DNA from: Eudromia elegans
Lineage: Eukaryota > Chordata > Aves > Tinamiformes > Tinamidae
Length of the DNA stretch: 64,000 bases
Direction of reading: 5' to 3'
Assembly: GCA_003342815.1 (NCBI GenBank)
Contig: PTEX01000024.1
Coordinates: 3,043,159 to 3,107,158 of the forward strand
Shown: positions 40,141 through 52,779 of the stretch, in pieces
Layout: every line of letters begins with the position of its first letter
Numbering within the stretch: the first letter of the stretch is position 1
The notes under the pieces: model-generated
What the model saw: only the letters and a program-made list of their open reading frames with translations
What the model was told of the DNA's origin: nothing
The model's database searches: none
Program-made: the position numbers and the translations under genes

Positions 40141-41177
40141 GCCTTCCATCTTAAGAGATTTTTGGAAACATTTATTTAATCTTCATATTTCAATGTGAGC
40201 CTACATATGAATAATTTCAATATTTCTTCTCATTTATGTAAATATTTCATTTCATTTATGTATTCACTCCTTACAGGAAGCATAAAAATGGCACATTTCC
40301 AGTGGAGAAACACAGCCTATAAACTAATAGTGGATATTATTTTGAGATATTCCAGATCAAAGCCGAATGGCTTCTCATCAGAGGAACCCTGAAGCAGAAA
40401 CAGGGTCTTGTTCACCTGATTGTTACTTAATATTAATATTAAATGTTCAAGTATATGAAAATTAATTTTAGAATGCTAAGAAAAAACATTTTCACACTGC
40501 AGAAAAAAGGAAATAAGAGCTGTGCAAGATGACATTCCTATGGGCATTTTATAAAATGCAAAGAAAACCCTCTTATCGTTGATTAACCAGGAGTCTGCCA
40601 GGACTCTCTCACACTATCTAATTCAGCAGAACATTTTTCTATGAGATTCTAAAGATGTTTCCCAAATTTTGGATATAATTACTGAATTTTTTTTTAAATT
40701 ATATAAAACATCAGACAGCAAGAATTTAATTTCCCTCAACTGTAATGGACACATACTCAACTTCCAAGACTTATATTTCAAAGAATTTTAATTAAGTCCG
40801 AAGAATAAAAGAAGAATGTTTTGCTCTCAGTTCTCTAGCTGATGTCATTTCACATCTTAACGGAAAAAGTCTGGAACACGCCGAGATATGACTGATAAAA
40901 AAGAATAAATTGGACAATTTTAGTCTCAGTGGTCAGGAACTAGTGTAAAAAACTAAATGTAAGTTTAGTGATCATCTGAAAGACTAATTTCTATTCTCTT
41001 ACTCCTTTGCTTTGAGAACTACAGCTCCTCTTATAGAATCCCTGAGCAGAAAACTTCGTAGTGTACTCTACAGAAGTCTTACTTTTCATATTGGTACTCT
41101 CCATGATAGAGGAGGATACTGAGCTAATAAAAGGCAAGTAGGTATTTATCACTGTTCTTGGAGTTTTGGAGTCTATT

Positions 41178-41227
41178 AAAAAAAAAAAAAACCCACCCAA
41201 AAACAAAAAAAAACCCCACACACCACC
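41178..41227. repeat. A/C-rich low-complexity tract
   Basis: Fourteen A (41178-41191) are followed by cccacccaaaa, further A runs and cccc/cacacc. The 11-base segment cccacccaaaa (41192-41202) recurs at 44568-44578 in a similar A-rich setting. Confidence 0.85.
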
Positions 41228-44200
41228 GTCCTTGAGGGTCCTTCTGAGAGGCAAGAAAATAGAGACTGGTATTTGTGGGCTTTGTCTCAAGTCGTAGGTT
41301 CCTGCAGTTAAACCAAGCAAATGCTGTGAAGAACAATGCGCAAGCTCTGCTCTGCTCCACAACATGAAATGAACGGGTTAAGTCCTAAGCTTTTGACATG
41401 GGCAACCTGCCAAGGCCAGATGGAAATCTTGGCTGTCCTGAGCAAAGGTTATTCTGTCCTTCTCAGAACAAGGTGTTGCTAAAATCCCTTCTATTACACA
41501 TGCAAGCTCCTCAGACCTATTGTTTGAAATTAAGACCTAAAATAAGCGGTTTACTTGTTATTCATTGTCCTGTCTTTATTTTGGTCTAGTTTTTAGTTAC
41601 TACTTTTAGTTTTCAGTCCACCAGACACCATGCTAGACATAGCACTGGTATCAGGTATGCATATATGAATTTTTTTGAAGGAATCTTTGATAAGCCTTTC
41701 TTTCTATAAATTTTTCTACCATACTGTCACATTCTCAGAAAGGGCAACTCCTGCTGAATAAATGAAAGGTTTATAAATGACACTTTTATATAGGAGGTAT
41801 TTTAATGGCACTACTTTTAAAATATTTTTACAAGCTCTAAACAGACTTCCTAGACAGTAACAATTCTTCTAGACATACTAGATGCTAGTAATGCTGGCCA
41901 CAAGAAAAACATACAAAATGACCACTAAATAATTACTTACTATAGGGTGTTTTTGTACCCTTTATAATTTCCCTCAAAGCACGAAATCCAAGGTTTATAT
42001 TAAAAAAAAATAGAAATGGCAGTTCACATTCTTCAAGTGTTAATGACAACATTGGGATTTTGGACTAAGTCCCTCCAAGGTACAGGGCAATTACCAAGAG
42101 GTGGCTAGAGAAGTCCTTGCATAGATAAGCAGCTGGGAAAGGCAGGAACCAGACTGGTCTGTTTTCCTCCTGCAGTGTGGTATCTAGCAGGTTCCACAAG
42201 AAGGGAGCACTCAATGGGCTACACCATAAGTAAGGAAGGGGTTGCTCTTCACCCAAGGATCACAGAAGCTCTGCCATTTCTCATGTTACAAGCTTACTGA
42301 GGTGGGACTAAAACATTGAGAAGGCAATCATAAGGTTTGAAGCCCTCTTCAGCTAAGAAGAAACCAACCACCTGAGCAGAACATCTTCCACTGCCATCAG
42401 TTTTATTCACAAAAGATTTATATCCTTAAGCCCAGTTTATGCTGATTTGAATGTGCCTGATGGACAAAAAAGTTAGAAGATAAGACACTGATCTAAGTGC
42501 CAGAATTACCTATCACACATTACTAAAACATTATACCAGAATTAAAATATTTTCAGTGTAAACTTAATGTTTTACTGATATAGTAATTTCCTCTTTTCCC
42601 TTCCAACTTCCTTAAACATATCTGTAAGCGTTTAAAGAACAAAAATATACAAGAGCAGCAACATCAAGAGAAAGGATTCAGTTGTGACGCCCGGGCACTA
42701 ATGCAGCGCGACCTTCGGTAGCAGGCACTGCCCTTAGCACCTACCCCCTCCACGCTCTTGCTCCTTCACAACGTTACCTCCACAACAGCCACCCATTTGC
42801 GATAACCACCAGACAGGTGTCACAGCCGGTGGCCGCCTCCGACCTGATGGAAACCCAGAGGAATATCCCTATCCCAGCATCACCGGTGCATCTTGGCTCA
42901 GGAATTCATCATTAATTTGCTGCCAAGAACCACATACTAACACCAAAGACAGTGTCTACCTGCTGTTATTATTCCATTTTCTTCCATAATGTTCTTCTGA
43001 AGGTTTTTATCTCTGTGCTCAGAGACAGGAAGAAACTTCTCCATTAAATGAAAAGTGGGCTTTCAAGCAAGTGGTTACAGCAGCACATATCCTACATGAC
43101 ATAACATTAAGACTTTCCAAGTATTTTAACAAAGAGTTCTTATAATTAAGAGAGAATTTATTAGCTATGTCTAATGTGCAAGGAAACCTTTTATTAAAAG
43201 GCCACCTAAAAGTATGCTGTCTGCAACATCTTGCTGCTCAAACCATCCGTACCCAAGGCAATAGTTCTTCCTGCTGACACAGCTGCTTCTTTTCCAGCTG
43301 TGCTGCTCAGACTCTTCCCCCCCACCCAGGCTTCAGAACCATCATTTCTGGGCATTTTCACAAGACTTTTGGTTATCATTGCACTGCCAGCTGAGAGCTG
43401 TTTGGTGGCCTTTGTGAAACAAGTCAATGGTCTCAGTTCATTTCCTAATAAGCACACATACTGACATTGAAAAACACCTAACATCCCTGCCCTTGTCACC
43501 AAGACCTTAATCCAACAAATCATGCTAAGAATACACTACCAACCGGGCAAGGAACCCATTGAAGTGCTCTGGGGACTAATGCCAAATTTCAAAGAGACAC
43601 ACCAAAAGAAAATGATTTTTTCTAGATAATCCTGTTAAAAAAGGTCTGAATTATATTATGCACACAGCACTATGCAGCCTAAATTTCAGTGAGAACATGT
43701 GTGGTGACAAATCATGGTGATATCAGCACATCTACAGATTTAGCCATAAGAGCATTACTACCTGTGAGCTAGGGAGAAAAAATAATATATAAAGGAAGAA
43801 ATAGAATAAAACTTAAAGTCTTAACCTTGCTAACTGAAGTCAAACACACTCCACTGTGAATCCTGCAAGGAAGTATCTAAAAGGTACGTAACTGAACTGT
43901 TGTATTTTCCTGACTTATGTTCCCTTCACTGACCAGATGCTGAGACAACAGAAGCCTTTAATTTCTTAACGCATCGTGGTACGATAAACAATAATTCAAA
44001 ATATATAAAATATTTTATAGGCAGTTTACAGGTAGGGACAATACAATCGTTAGAAGATCTGCTAATCAACCATGTGGTAAATATTAATAAACTTCCTTAT
44101 GAAAAAGTATATGGGAACACGGAAAATTAAACCCCTGAATCCAATTAAAATGAAACTGCTACTCAGGAAATTGCCAAGGTCAGATCTTAATATTTCTAGA

Positions 44201-44520
44201 AATCAGTTGTATATATCAATTTATAGGAATTAAACAATTTCCTTGAGAGATGCAGCCATTTAGTGTTGTATTTCTGATTCTTTTTTTATTTGAAAGTGAA
44301 CTGAAATTTACACTAAATGAAAGCTTTTTTTCTGATGCTCCTGCTCTTTAGTGCAATTTCCTGTTTGAGTATTTTTCTCAGATTCCAGTAACCTGAATTT
44401 CTCATTTAATGTTGATTATATCATATCCAGAAATGTTTTCATTTATGTCCTCCAGATAGAGTACAATTTTCCCTTCTGAATCCTAATTACAAGCACATTA
44501 GCTGATCGCACCAAGGATCT

Positions 44521-44578
44521 ACAAAAAAAAAAAAACAAAAAAAAAAACAAAAAAAACCAAAAAAACACCCACCCAAAA
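44521..44578. repeat. A-rich tract with C interruptions
   Basis: Runs of 7 to 13 A separated by single or double C end in cacccacccaaaa. There is no recognisable element upstream. The end resembles the tract at 41178-41227. Confidence 0.9.
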
Positions 44579-46094
44579 TGTGCATTATGGATCCTGAGTT
44601 AACACATTATTAAATGACACAACTTTGTAAGCTGATGAATAGTTTTGGTAATATCTTAATTACTCAAAATGGAACACCTAGACTAATCATTACTCAAATA
44701 AACGGAGTAACTAGATGAAGTTGCAGACACCGACTTTTTAAAAGAACCAAACCACCAAAACTAAAGCTTTTGCAAGAATTAACCCCTAACCCCAGACTTC
44801 TATGTGTCCTTAGTAAACAACAGCTTCCTGTATTTTCCACACTAACCTTACCAGCAGATTTAGGGAAAGGAAGAACACCTTACATACAAAAAGCATTCAC
44901 TTGCACGGTTTTAGGGTGAATACTAAACTAATTCAAGACTATTTTTGACAAGTTCTTTTTGTCCTCCAAGGACAAAGTAGTCTTCTCCAAAACAGAATCA
45001 GTATTTTACATTTCTCTACAATAAAAATATGACCTTATTCCTGTGAAATAGTTTGGAGTTTATTTCTTCTTTGTGTATCCTCTCAGTTCATCTTATGTTA
45101 AAGGTTTTGACCTCTTTCACAAGCAAACATATCTAATGCAGGATGTATTATTTTAAAAGGTGCTCATTTTTGTGAGCTGCACTATAATTTGTCTGTCTTA
45201 TAGGATGCCTCAAGATGTTGCACACCTTCAGAAAAGGAAGCTACATGCTGTTAATATTGATCTGCTCATAGAGGAGGAAGCGGAAAAGTTTCTCAAAAAT
45301 TAGCACTTGCATTTATAGAGTTTCTAAGAATTGTTCTTCAGTCTCAATTTTCAAACTTGGTGCAGAAATTATAGCTCTGCTTAACACCACTCCTGCAGTT
45401 AAAGCCTACTCGACGCTCCACTTTCAGCCTGTGACATTCAGTATATATTATAGCAATTTACAGATCCTGAAGGCTCTTTTCTGCTCTTGTGGAGTTCCTA
45501 GGCATTTATCACTGATGGTTCCAGTCTCAGTCACTGCATTCTGAACGTTATGCAGACGGCGAGGTTACATTTCACAACTTTTATATGGTGTTTTAGCCAA
45601 CTCTCACCAACTCTCAGGGATGCATAGATGGCCTTGAATAAGCAACTTGGAAGTCATCTTCTCCCCTAAAAAGTTAGAGACTGTAATTCACCTCCTGCCT
45701 GAGAAGATAAATAAATAACAAGCCTCTCTCCACCTTACTATCCCCCTCTACAGTCACTATCACTTTTGGAAATAGCAGAGAATTACACCTTTCAGGAAAT
45801 ATTAATAAGCTTAAACAGAAATTGTGTAGAAAAAAATGGGCACAGTGTGTATTAGCTCAGCTCAAAATGTCAGTCATTTAAAAAGCCTATTAAAACCTAC
45901 TGTCAAATGTGACAAACACGCACAAGGCCTGAAAGCACCTGCTCTTTTCCTTCATATACAGCACAAAATAGTCAGGGCCAGTTGGTCACTCTGGTACTTT
46001 TGAGTTAATAATGTAATGGGCAAGATTAATAAAATGTGCTAGATAAAATCTACCAAATAAATCAGGCACTGTTCACATCACTAAAGCATCTTTC

Positions 46095-46115
46095 ACAACA
46101 ACAACAACAACAAAA
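46095..46115. repeat. (CAA)n microsatellite
   Basis: About six ACA/CAA units run into AAAAA. Simple sequence only. Confidence 0.85.
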
Positions 46116-46599
46116 AGTATGTTTGGGATAAATACACAGCTCTCTGGGATAAATATGCACCAAGTGTATACAGGTATATATTACCTTCTGCACCCTTTGC
46201 TGTTTGCTCCACAATACCATGCTCATTCTTTGGTCATTATTTCAAGTTTTCTGGCTGTTCATGTCACTCTCTGCCTTAAATGATGGTCTACACAACTTTG
46301 CTGAAACTTTCTCTCATCTCAGGTACTCATGCGCTGGCAGCAGCTCTCCCTAATTCTCTCTTTCTTCATCCTGAACAGGCAGCTCCATCAATTAAATAAG
46401 AAGCCTCCTAGCTACTGCCAGCACAAACTGATTTATTTAAATTTTAAAAAGGCAGCAAATTTAAGGCCCCATCACAGTATCTTTCTTTACCTCTTGCATG
46501 GCACCTCCAAAAAACCCACATTTTTAATCATGGGAATATAGATAAGGCCTATTTTCATTGCTTGGCTTTGTTACTTTCACACAACCAGACGTTTTTGCT

Positions 46600-46692
46600 C
46601 TGACAGCGTTTAATAACTTAGGCCTCAGAGTATCCAAGTTTAAACAACTTCACAGAGCACACGGTGGCAAAGAACCAGGGATTCTCTTCCTC
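46600..46692 (+). mobile_element. MIR-like (CORE-SINE) relic
   Basis: In order, the plus strand shows acag.., aacttaggcctcagag, caagtttaaacaactt, cacagagcacacggtggcaaag, then ccagggattctc. This follows the sequence of landmarks in the 3' half of MIR: acagatgaggaaactgaggcacagag, ttaagtaactt, gtcacacagctagtaagtggcagag, ccgggattc. Each landmark is diverged, but order and spacing fit, in sense orientation. A profile search against CORE-SINE models would confirm or reject it. Confidence 0.5.
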
Positions 46693-46699
46693 CTTTGAA

Positions 46700-48240
46700 T
46701 TTTATTATTTGGGGAGAAGGGGCATCCCTTGTTTCACAAAAGAAATTACTTCAGAGCCAGAGTGTGAAGACTTTTTGCATGAGTGCATGAAAAGCCGCAG
46801 AACTTTTTCTGCTTACTGCAGTTGATATATGATTGTCACAGCTGCCAAAAGTAACTGTGCTACCTCCCTCCGAGAGCATCACTGCAAATACAGTAAACTG
46901 AGAAGATCTGCCTCTTATTTAAGGTGTGCTGTGGAAGAAATATTATCCTAACAGGTGGGACAGCTAGAGCACTGTTGTCAACAGATCTGCAGAGAAAAGC
47001 AGCTCTGCAGGCAGCATACTGATTGTCACCAGTGAGGCTCCATCAGACCTGCAGAAATCCTCCTTGGTAAGATGGCCTAATCCTGCATTTCATCGCAACA
47101 CACTGCTTTCATGGAAAAAAAACTATCAGTGAATTTATGGCTTATTAGTGGTCTTTACTGATCTAAAGCAATTTGAATGAATGTTACATGTTCACTATGG
47201 CAACTGCTACTGTAACAGAGATCAATGCTTTTAGGTGCTAAGCTCTTTATAAGATCTCCTTCCTGCCTCCCTAACCCCAGTGAAGAAAGCATAAAAATTA
47301 CATAGGTGGCCTGTTTTCTCCTTGTATTGCACAAATTAATATACAGCAAAAGAAGACAGAAAGCATAAGTAGGCAGAAAGACAAGTCACATATTTTTGTT
47401 TTCTGTCTTGTAAAATAAAGATGATGAAAGAAAACACATTCCTTTTACTCATTTATAAATCATCTACTTGATATTGAAACACCCCATTCAACCTTCTCCA
47501 ATTGCAATTTTGGTGGTGATGTGTTTTTCATAATTCACCCTCTCAGAGCTGCATTTTACTGATGGCATTACGAAAAGTAGTTTAAAACACCAAGTTTGCA
47601 GTGACTATCACCAGAGACTTCTGATTTTGACGAGAATACACCTTGAGCAAATGAAGAATGTCTTCATATTTAAAAATATATTAACTACAAAGTTGATGTC
47701 ATAGCTGAAAAATTAGGCAGAGAGAATTTTTTTTTGTACATTTGTGTATGCAATTCCCAACAATTGTAAAATATACAGAGTCACTAAGATTGATAAATAA
47801 CCACTTCACACAAGGAAAAGAGGGCAACAACTGTCCTCTGGCCCTCACTGTCCTGATTCAAGAGCAGATGGATTCTTTTTGTTGCCCAGAAGCCCCCAAG
47901 AACCTCTAGCTTTGAAATACCTGATCAAGCTAAAGCACCTAAACCACACTCTATTACACGGACTACTTGGTGTGTCCCCTGCTATTAGGCTGCAGTGCCT
48001 TTCTCATCCAGCAGCTGTTCAGCTGATTTGTATTTTGGAGCCAAGACAACCTGTGAAGTAAGATCACCAATGCTAATTAAGAACAACAGCACTGAGCAAT
48101 CTGCATTGCCATTACACGGCGCTGTATTTACTGCTATTAACTGACTGCTATCTCCTCTTTGGATGTCAGCTCAAGCTGCACATGCTGCAGGTCATCAGAA
48201 AAAAACACGTGAGCATCAAACTAAGGAAAAGCTATCAGAG
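46700..48240. other. Non-coding stretch, no gene recognised
   Basis: A/T-rich sequence with frames no longer than 64 codons. I see no element, hairpin or RNA gene. Confidence 0.7.
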
Positions 48241-48244
48241 GATG

Positions 48245-48480
48245 AACCTGGGGAGAGGTGAACAAGGACAGCGCTGAATGCTCCCCGCACATCTGGGGAG
48301 CGGACACGCACGGGACGTGCTGCTCTCGTGGTCCCGCTGCACACGAGTTGCCGAGTCCGTTCGGCTCTGTAGCTACAGGTTGCTCATCCCTCAGCCCAGA
48401 CAACCTTCCACCTTCCACCGCTCCTCAGGCTCACCACATCCTGCTGAACAAGCCTGAGTTTCATCACGCCTCCTGGCTCT
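48245..48480. other. CpG-dense patch, unassigned
   Basis: Between 48273 and 48367 I count twelve CpG dinucleotides in about 95 bases, with high local G+C, against a CpG-depleted background on both sides. Reading frames are open on both strands (101 codons on plus at 48258-48563; 65 on minus at 48221-48418) but neither peptide is recognisable. It is too short for a conventional CpG island. It may be an untranslated exon, a recently inserted G+C-rich fragment, or an unmethylated regulatory element. Confidence 0.45.
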
Positions 48481-48559
48481 GGATTACGTCAAGAACCATA
48501 CTGCAAGGATTTCCTAAAATAAACATTACCTCCTCAATTGAGGTTTTAGTTAAGAGAGG

Positions 48560-49305
48560 CTAAATATTCCCATTTCCTGTGAAAATCTACCCAAGCTCAG
48601 TAAGTCCATTCCCACTGCCTAAAACACACACTACAAAATTAATTGTCTCAATTTGCCTCAAATCGCTATATTTATTTACAGCAAGTGTAGCACATCTGTG
48701 GCTCATTCATTTCCACACACATTCCCGAGCACAGAACGCATCTCACCAGTGACTCTCGTCTTGCGCTGGAAGATGCCAGGTCCTCTAATAGACAATTCAA
48801 CCTACCTAAAATACACATATCCATCTATCTCCATGTAATTGCCTTAATCCATGCTTACGGCAGAATTAAAGCTATGCCAATAAAAACTTTTACAAGAGTC
48901 AAGTAAGAATTTCTATCTTACTTGATGCCAAATACAAGTCTTTCATGATTTAACTGCCATACAAATCAAGAACTCAAAAGAACTTCCATTTCTAAACACT
49001 GCTATAGTGCTCAGAAATCTGGACTAAATCACAAAAATAACCCATTTCTGAGACTTTTTTTTCCTCTCTAGGTGAGCTAAAAAACAGATTTGGGGGGAAC
49101 AGTAACTATTGAACAAACTCCAAGTGAACAAAGAGCAGAATGTGAAAATGCATTTCAGCTCACCTACTGGGGAATAACAATGTGCATTGTTATTTTTATT
49201 GTACTGCTTCTGACAATAAAACGTATGTGACAGTGACACAATTGAGTCGTGGCTATGAAAATGTGGTACTGCAAAAGTGCAGTTCACCAGCAGGGAGGAA
49301 TTCTC
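48560..49305. other. Non-coding stretch, no gene recognised
   Basis: A/T-rich sequence leading up to the CR1 element. The 87-codon minus frame at 49024-49287 is Phe/His/Ser-rich and reads low-complexity DNA. Nothing is recognised. Confidence 0.65.
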
Positions 49306-49308
49306 TGG

Positions 49309-49700
49309 GAATCACAGGTTGCTGAGGTTCGAAGGGGCACTGCCAGCTGGGAGAGGGTGCTCAGCGTTGTGTCCAGGTAGCTTCTGCACCTGACTCCAAA
49401 GACACTCTGGGCAACCTGACTCATAGGCTAGGAGGGGAAGGGGAGAACTTTCCTAACACTACAACAGTTTTCTGTGTTTTAGTTCATGCCCATTGCCTCC
49501 TGCCCTGTCACCTGAGAGGAGTCAGCCCTGGTTGTGGTTATCTTTGGGGTCCATCTCCAGGCCTGTCTAACATTGGAGAGCAGAGCACAGACCCGGCTGG
49601 GCACAGCGGAGCAGAGGGGAACCTGCTCAACATCCCTCCTTATTCAGCCCCTGCAGCTGCCCTGCTGCCCATGGCCACCCTGTCCCCAGATCCCCAGGGT
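49309..49700 (-). mobile_element. CR1 LINE fragment, 5'-truncated
   Basis: The plus strand carries the antisense of a CR1 3' region with landmarks in order: gaatcacagg, ttgctgaggttcgaagggg (49319-49337), gtgtccagg, cactctgggcaacctg, tgttttagttcatgcccat, tgcctcctgccctgtcacc, and after a gap tctccaggc, then gcacagacccggctggg and gcagaggggaacctgctc. The 3' terminus is at the left, so the copy lies on the minus strand. Several consensus pieces expected between about 49540 and 49580 are missing, so there is an internal deletion. The match is firm to about 49565, fair to 49700 and doubtful to 49860. The 108-codon plus frame at 49534-49860 reads this antisense DNA and is not a gene. Confidence 0.85.
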
Positions 49701-49869
49701 CCCCCACAGCATCAGCTCGTGCTGGAGAAAGGGCTATAGGTGCCCCAGGACAGAGGCCTGTACGCCTCCTTGCCAAACATCACGGGGTTCCTCCTCCTCC
49801 ATTCCCTGGCCTGCTGGGTCCCTCCAAATGGCAACACGGGCACCTTCACTCCCAACGTGATGCAAGGCA

Positions 49870-52740
49870 AACAGGTCTGTGAACTCCACGGTAGCAACAG
49901 GCTTTTCATCAAATAAATATTACTTTCTAAAGTAGAGATAATTTATTCTTTGTATATAATTGATTTGTGCCTGCACTTTAAAATGTCTTTTGAAATCCAC
50001 ATTATAACTAATACTGTCATATAATAAAATGCAACACTTAAATTTAATTATTTTCCATTATTCAACATTAGTAGACAAAGCAAGAACTTTAGCTTAGTGC
50101 CAGAACATAAAGAAGTTATTTTGAACTTATAATACATGGGTTTAGCAGCTTAATGTCAAGCAGCAATGATGTAAATTAAAAAGTAAAAGGATTATAGTAT
50201 TTAGAAATTTTTGTATGACTACAGATGAAAATTATGGCAAGTCAATTTTTTGGAGCATTGTCCTGAAATGTGCAATTGTTATAAAAAGATATACAATATC
50301 ATTGTAAAACTTGAACCAAGGCATCACTATGACATTTGAGACTCTTGATATTACATACTGCATTTTACAAGGTTCTCTAAGAGGCATTTCTATTCCTTCC
50401 TTTTATCGGCCATACAAGAACACCCACTTGAGCAAACTTATCAAAACCACAGCTGGAATTCATCTCTCACAAGCAGCCCAGAGGACGGAAACCCCATCCT
50501 CTCTAGATATGCAGAAGTCTCTTGCAAATGACTGTGTCAGAAATGGAAGCCCCATGTGCACGGCCCACTACTTGTTACAGCAACTGGAGCACTGGCTTTT
50601 TGCTAATGCTGAACTTCTGAAAATGGACAAAACACCTGGAAACAAGCACCACTGGATTCTGAAAACATTTATCCTACCAAGAAAAACCACACTAACAGTG
50701 GGCTGGGAGACAACTAATATTTAACCCCAGAGCTGAAGAACTGTGATCTATTATGGACACTGTGCAACAAATTTGAAATACCCTAGCAATTCAGGTATAA
50801 CACTGAAAGGTACTATTCTGAACTGCTCAGTATTTGAGGGTCTAAATAACTGCATAAGTTGATTCTTTAATGACTTAGGCTTGGAGACATCCGATTTGCA
50901 GAAATCAGTAGAAAACCTCGTGTACAAGTGCTGCAGGTTAAGGCCCAACTAAGCTAAATAACTAAGTTCCACGGAAGGCAGACTGCTCGTCCGCTCACAT
51001 GGCAGAACAAGTACTTGTATACACAGCTTCCCTTCATTCGCCATTTCCAGTGGTTTTTTTTTTTTTTTTTTTTTCTATCTGACCATTTAAATTCTAATTC
51101 ATTTAATTCTAATTTTAAATTACAGTTTCACAGTGGAAACCACTTGCAATGAGGCTTCTAGGATCTTCAAGCAGTCCTATTAAAAACACTTCACTGCTGT
51201 TACTTTTACAAAATAATTACATTTTCTCTCCTTCTATCTGTGGGAACATCTGCATCTTTATAAATACTCTAAAGAACATAAAAATTAACTTCAACTACAG
51301 TTAGAGAACTTGTTAGTTTAATGCCAGAGCATTCATTAATGTCACTGAACAGAATAAAAAAACCCACTTTTTCTCTACACATCTCTTTGCTTACCAATAT
51401 AAGGACTTAAATTATTTTGCTCTGTGGGCTAGAAATTTTGTATTTCTCTCCCTTCCCCACTGATTTAACAGTCTAGTTGGGTACTAGGTGCTAAAATTTG
51501 GGTATGAAAATTTGGCCAGTTAATAACAGCCAACATGGAACTTTCAATTCTTTCAATTGCAAGTTTGGAATGGCAGAAATATCTTTCCATAGCATAGAAA
51601 TTGTGCAAGTCCAAGCAGGGCTGCTGCTGGTTGTAAATCAATGGGTGATTCAGGCACACTACATGCAAGTAGAAAGCAGCAAAGACCAAAAACATTCACG
51701 AGCTGTTAGTACCTGAAAACTCTATCTAAAGCTGAGCAGGAGTGCGAGGCAGGTCAGTCAGGCTCTATCAGAAGTCCAAATCGGGATAAGCAGGCCTGGA
51801 TACTAGGGCAATATAAAACAATGGATAAGGGTGAAAACAGCAGAGTTGTGCTAATGGATTAAGTTTCTGGTATATAAAGTATTCCATCATTCTATGTGTT
51901 CACTAATATCCATCTCTAAAGTTCAACTTATTTCTTTCAGAACTTTGAAATTAATTTTACAATTCAGTTGCCCTTCTTCTGAGACTTAACATGGACTTGC
52001 TGAGCTACTGTACAAGAGGTCCCAGCTTCATCAAGGGGAAGGAGACACCGCAGCTCCACATCAGCTTGCAGCCAGGGTTTTGCTGAAAGCGCGATCTGAC
52101 TCTGCTCCTTGGGAGGAATCAAGTCCACTGCAGATTTCATTGCTGCCTTTCCTCCCAACCAAGGGAGAAGTTTCCTAGGCTGTAGAGAAGGGATTTAGAA
52201 GTTTGTGCAAAAACAGTATTTGGCCATAGTCATGTTCACAGTAAAAGGCAGGGTGGGTAGGAAAGCCAGTGCCAGTTCTAGCCAGTTATGCTCTATTTTA
52301 AGTTTTAAGAGGTCTCATTTCCAGGTCAAAGACTTCATATTTAAATTTCATTTAACTGGCTTTGAGGATATATTATTATACAAAAAACTGTTCACTTCAG
52401 GACCACGTTGCAGAAGTCTGTCTCACTTTATAGAAGTTCTTTTATAGTTTTTGCAGTGCCCGAAGCAGAGGGCCTAAGATTTGCTTTTAAAGGACTCAAA
52501 TGAAAACCTTTTCTCCAAGTGTTAATAAAGTAACAGGATCAAACAACTTCCTTAGATCGACTGGGAAGACCATGCCTTTTCCAGCCCTTCTTTCATCAGA
52601 AGGGAGGCAATCTCATCACAGATGCCATGCACATTGTTCGAAGTTAGGTCTACATTTATATGAACATCATATCTGTGAAAGCAGAGGCTGTATATAAAGA
52701 AATTAGAAATCACTCTGAACAGCAAAAAGAAAATATTGTC
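49870..52740. other. Non-coding stretch, no gene recognised
   Basis: Strongly A/T-rich at first. The 137-codon plus frame at 50311-50724 is one of the two longest in the window and lies outside any G+C-rich patch. It lacks a domain, signal peptide or repeat, and no flanking exon is visible, so I leave it uncalled. Poly-T at 51054-51074 is listed separately. The duplicated phrase attctaatt at about 51091-51113 is incidental. Confidence 0.65.
51054..51074. repeat. Poly-T tract (21 T)
   Basis: An uninterrupted T run. On the minus strand it is poly-A, but no retroposed body or target-site duplication is seen beside it. Confidence 0.9.
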
Positions 52741-52779
52741 TGTAATAGATAGCTGTGTCTATGCAGAAATGAACTTGCA

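Larger units (their letters stand above)
40145..46595. other. Non-coding stretch, no gene recognised
   Basis: No exon is recognised. A 16-bp perfect A/T palindrome, ttaatattaatattaa, is at 40427-40442. The 124- and 78-codon minus-strand frames at 40991-41365 and 41124-41360 both read through the A/C-rich tract, which yields their Phe/Gly/Trp-rich segments, so they are artefacts. A G+C-richer piece with some CpGs lies at about 42685-42900. The 105-codon minus frame at 43206-43523 overlaps a 77-codon plus frame. Around 43960-44480 the sequence is A/T-rich and homeodomain-site-like (many TAAT cores), without further evidence of function. Confidence 0.7.

Noticed and set aside
40991..41365. 124-codon minus-strand frame with a Phe/Gly/Trp-rich hydrophobic segment.
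   Set aside because: It reads straight through the A/C-rich low-complexity tract at 41178-41227. The neighbouring frame does the same.
49534..49860. 108-codon plus-strand frame.
   Set aside because: It lies largely in the antisense of a CR1 LINE fragment and is not a coding sequence.
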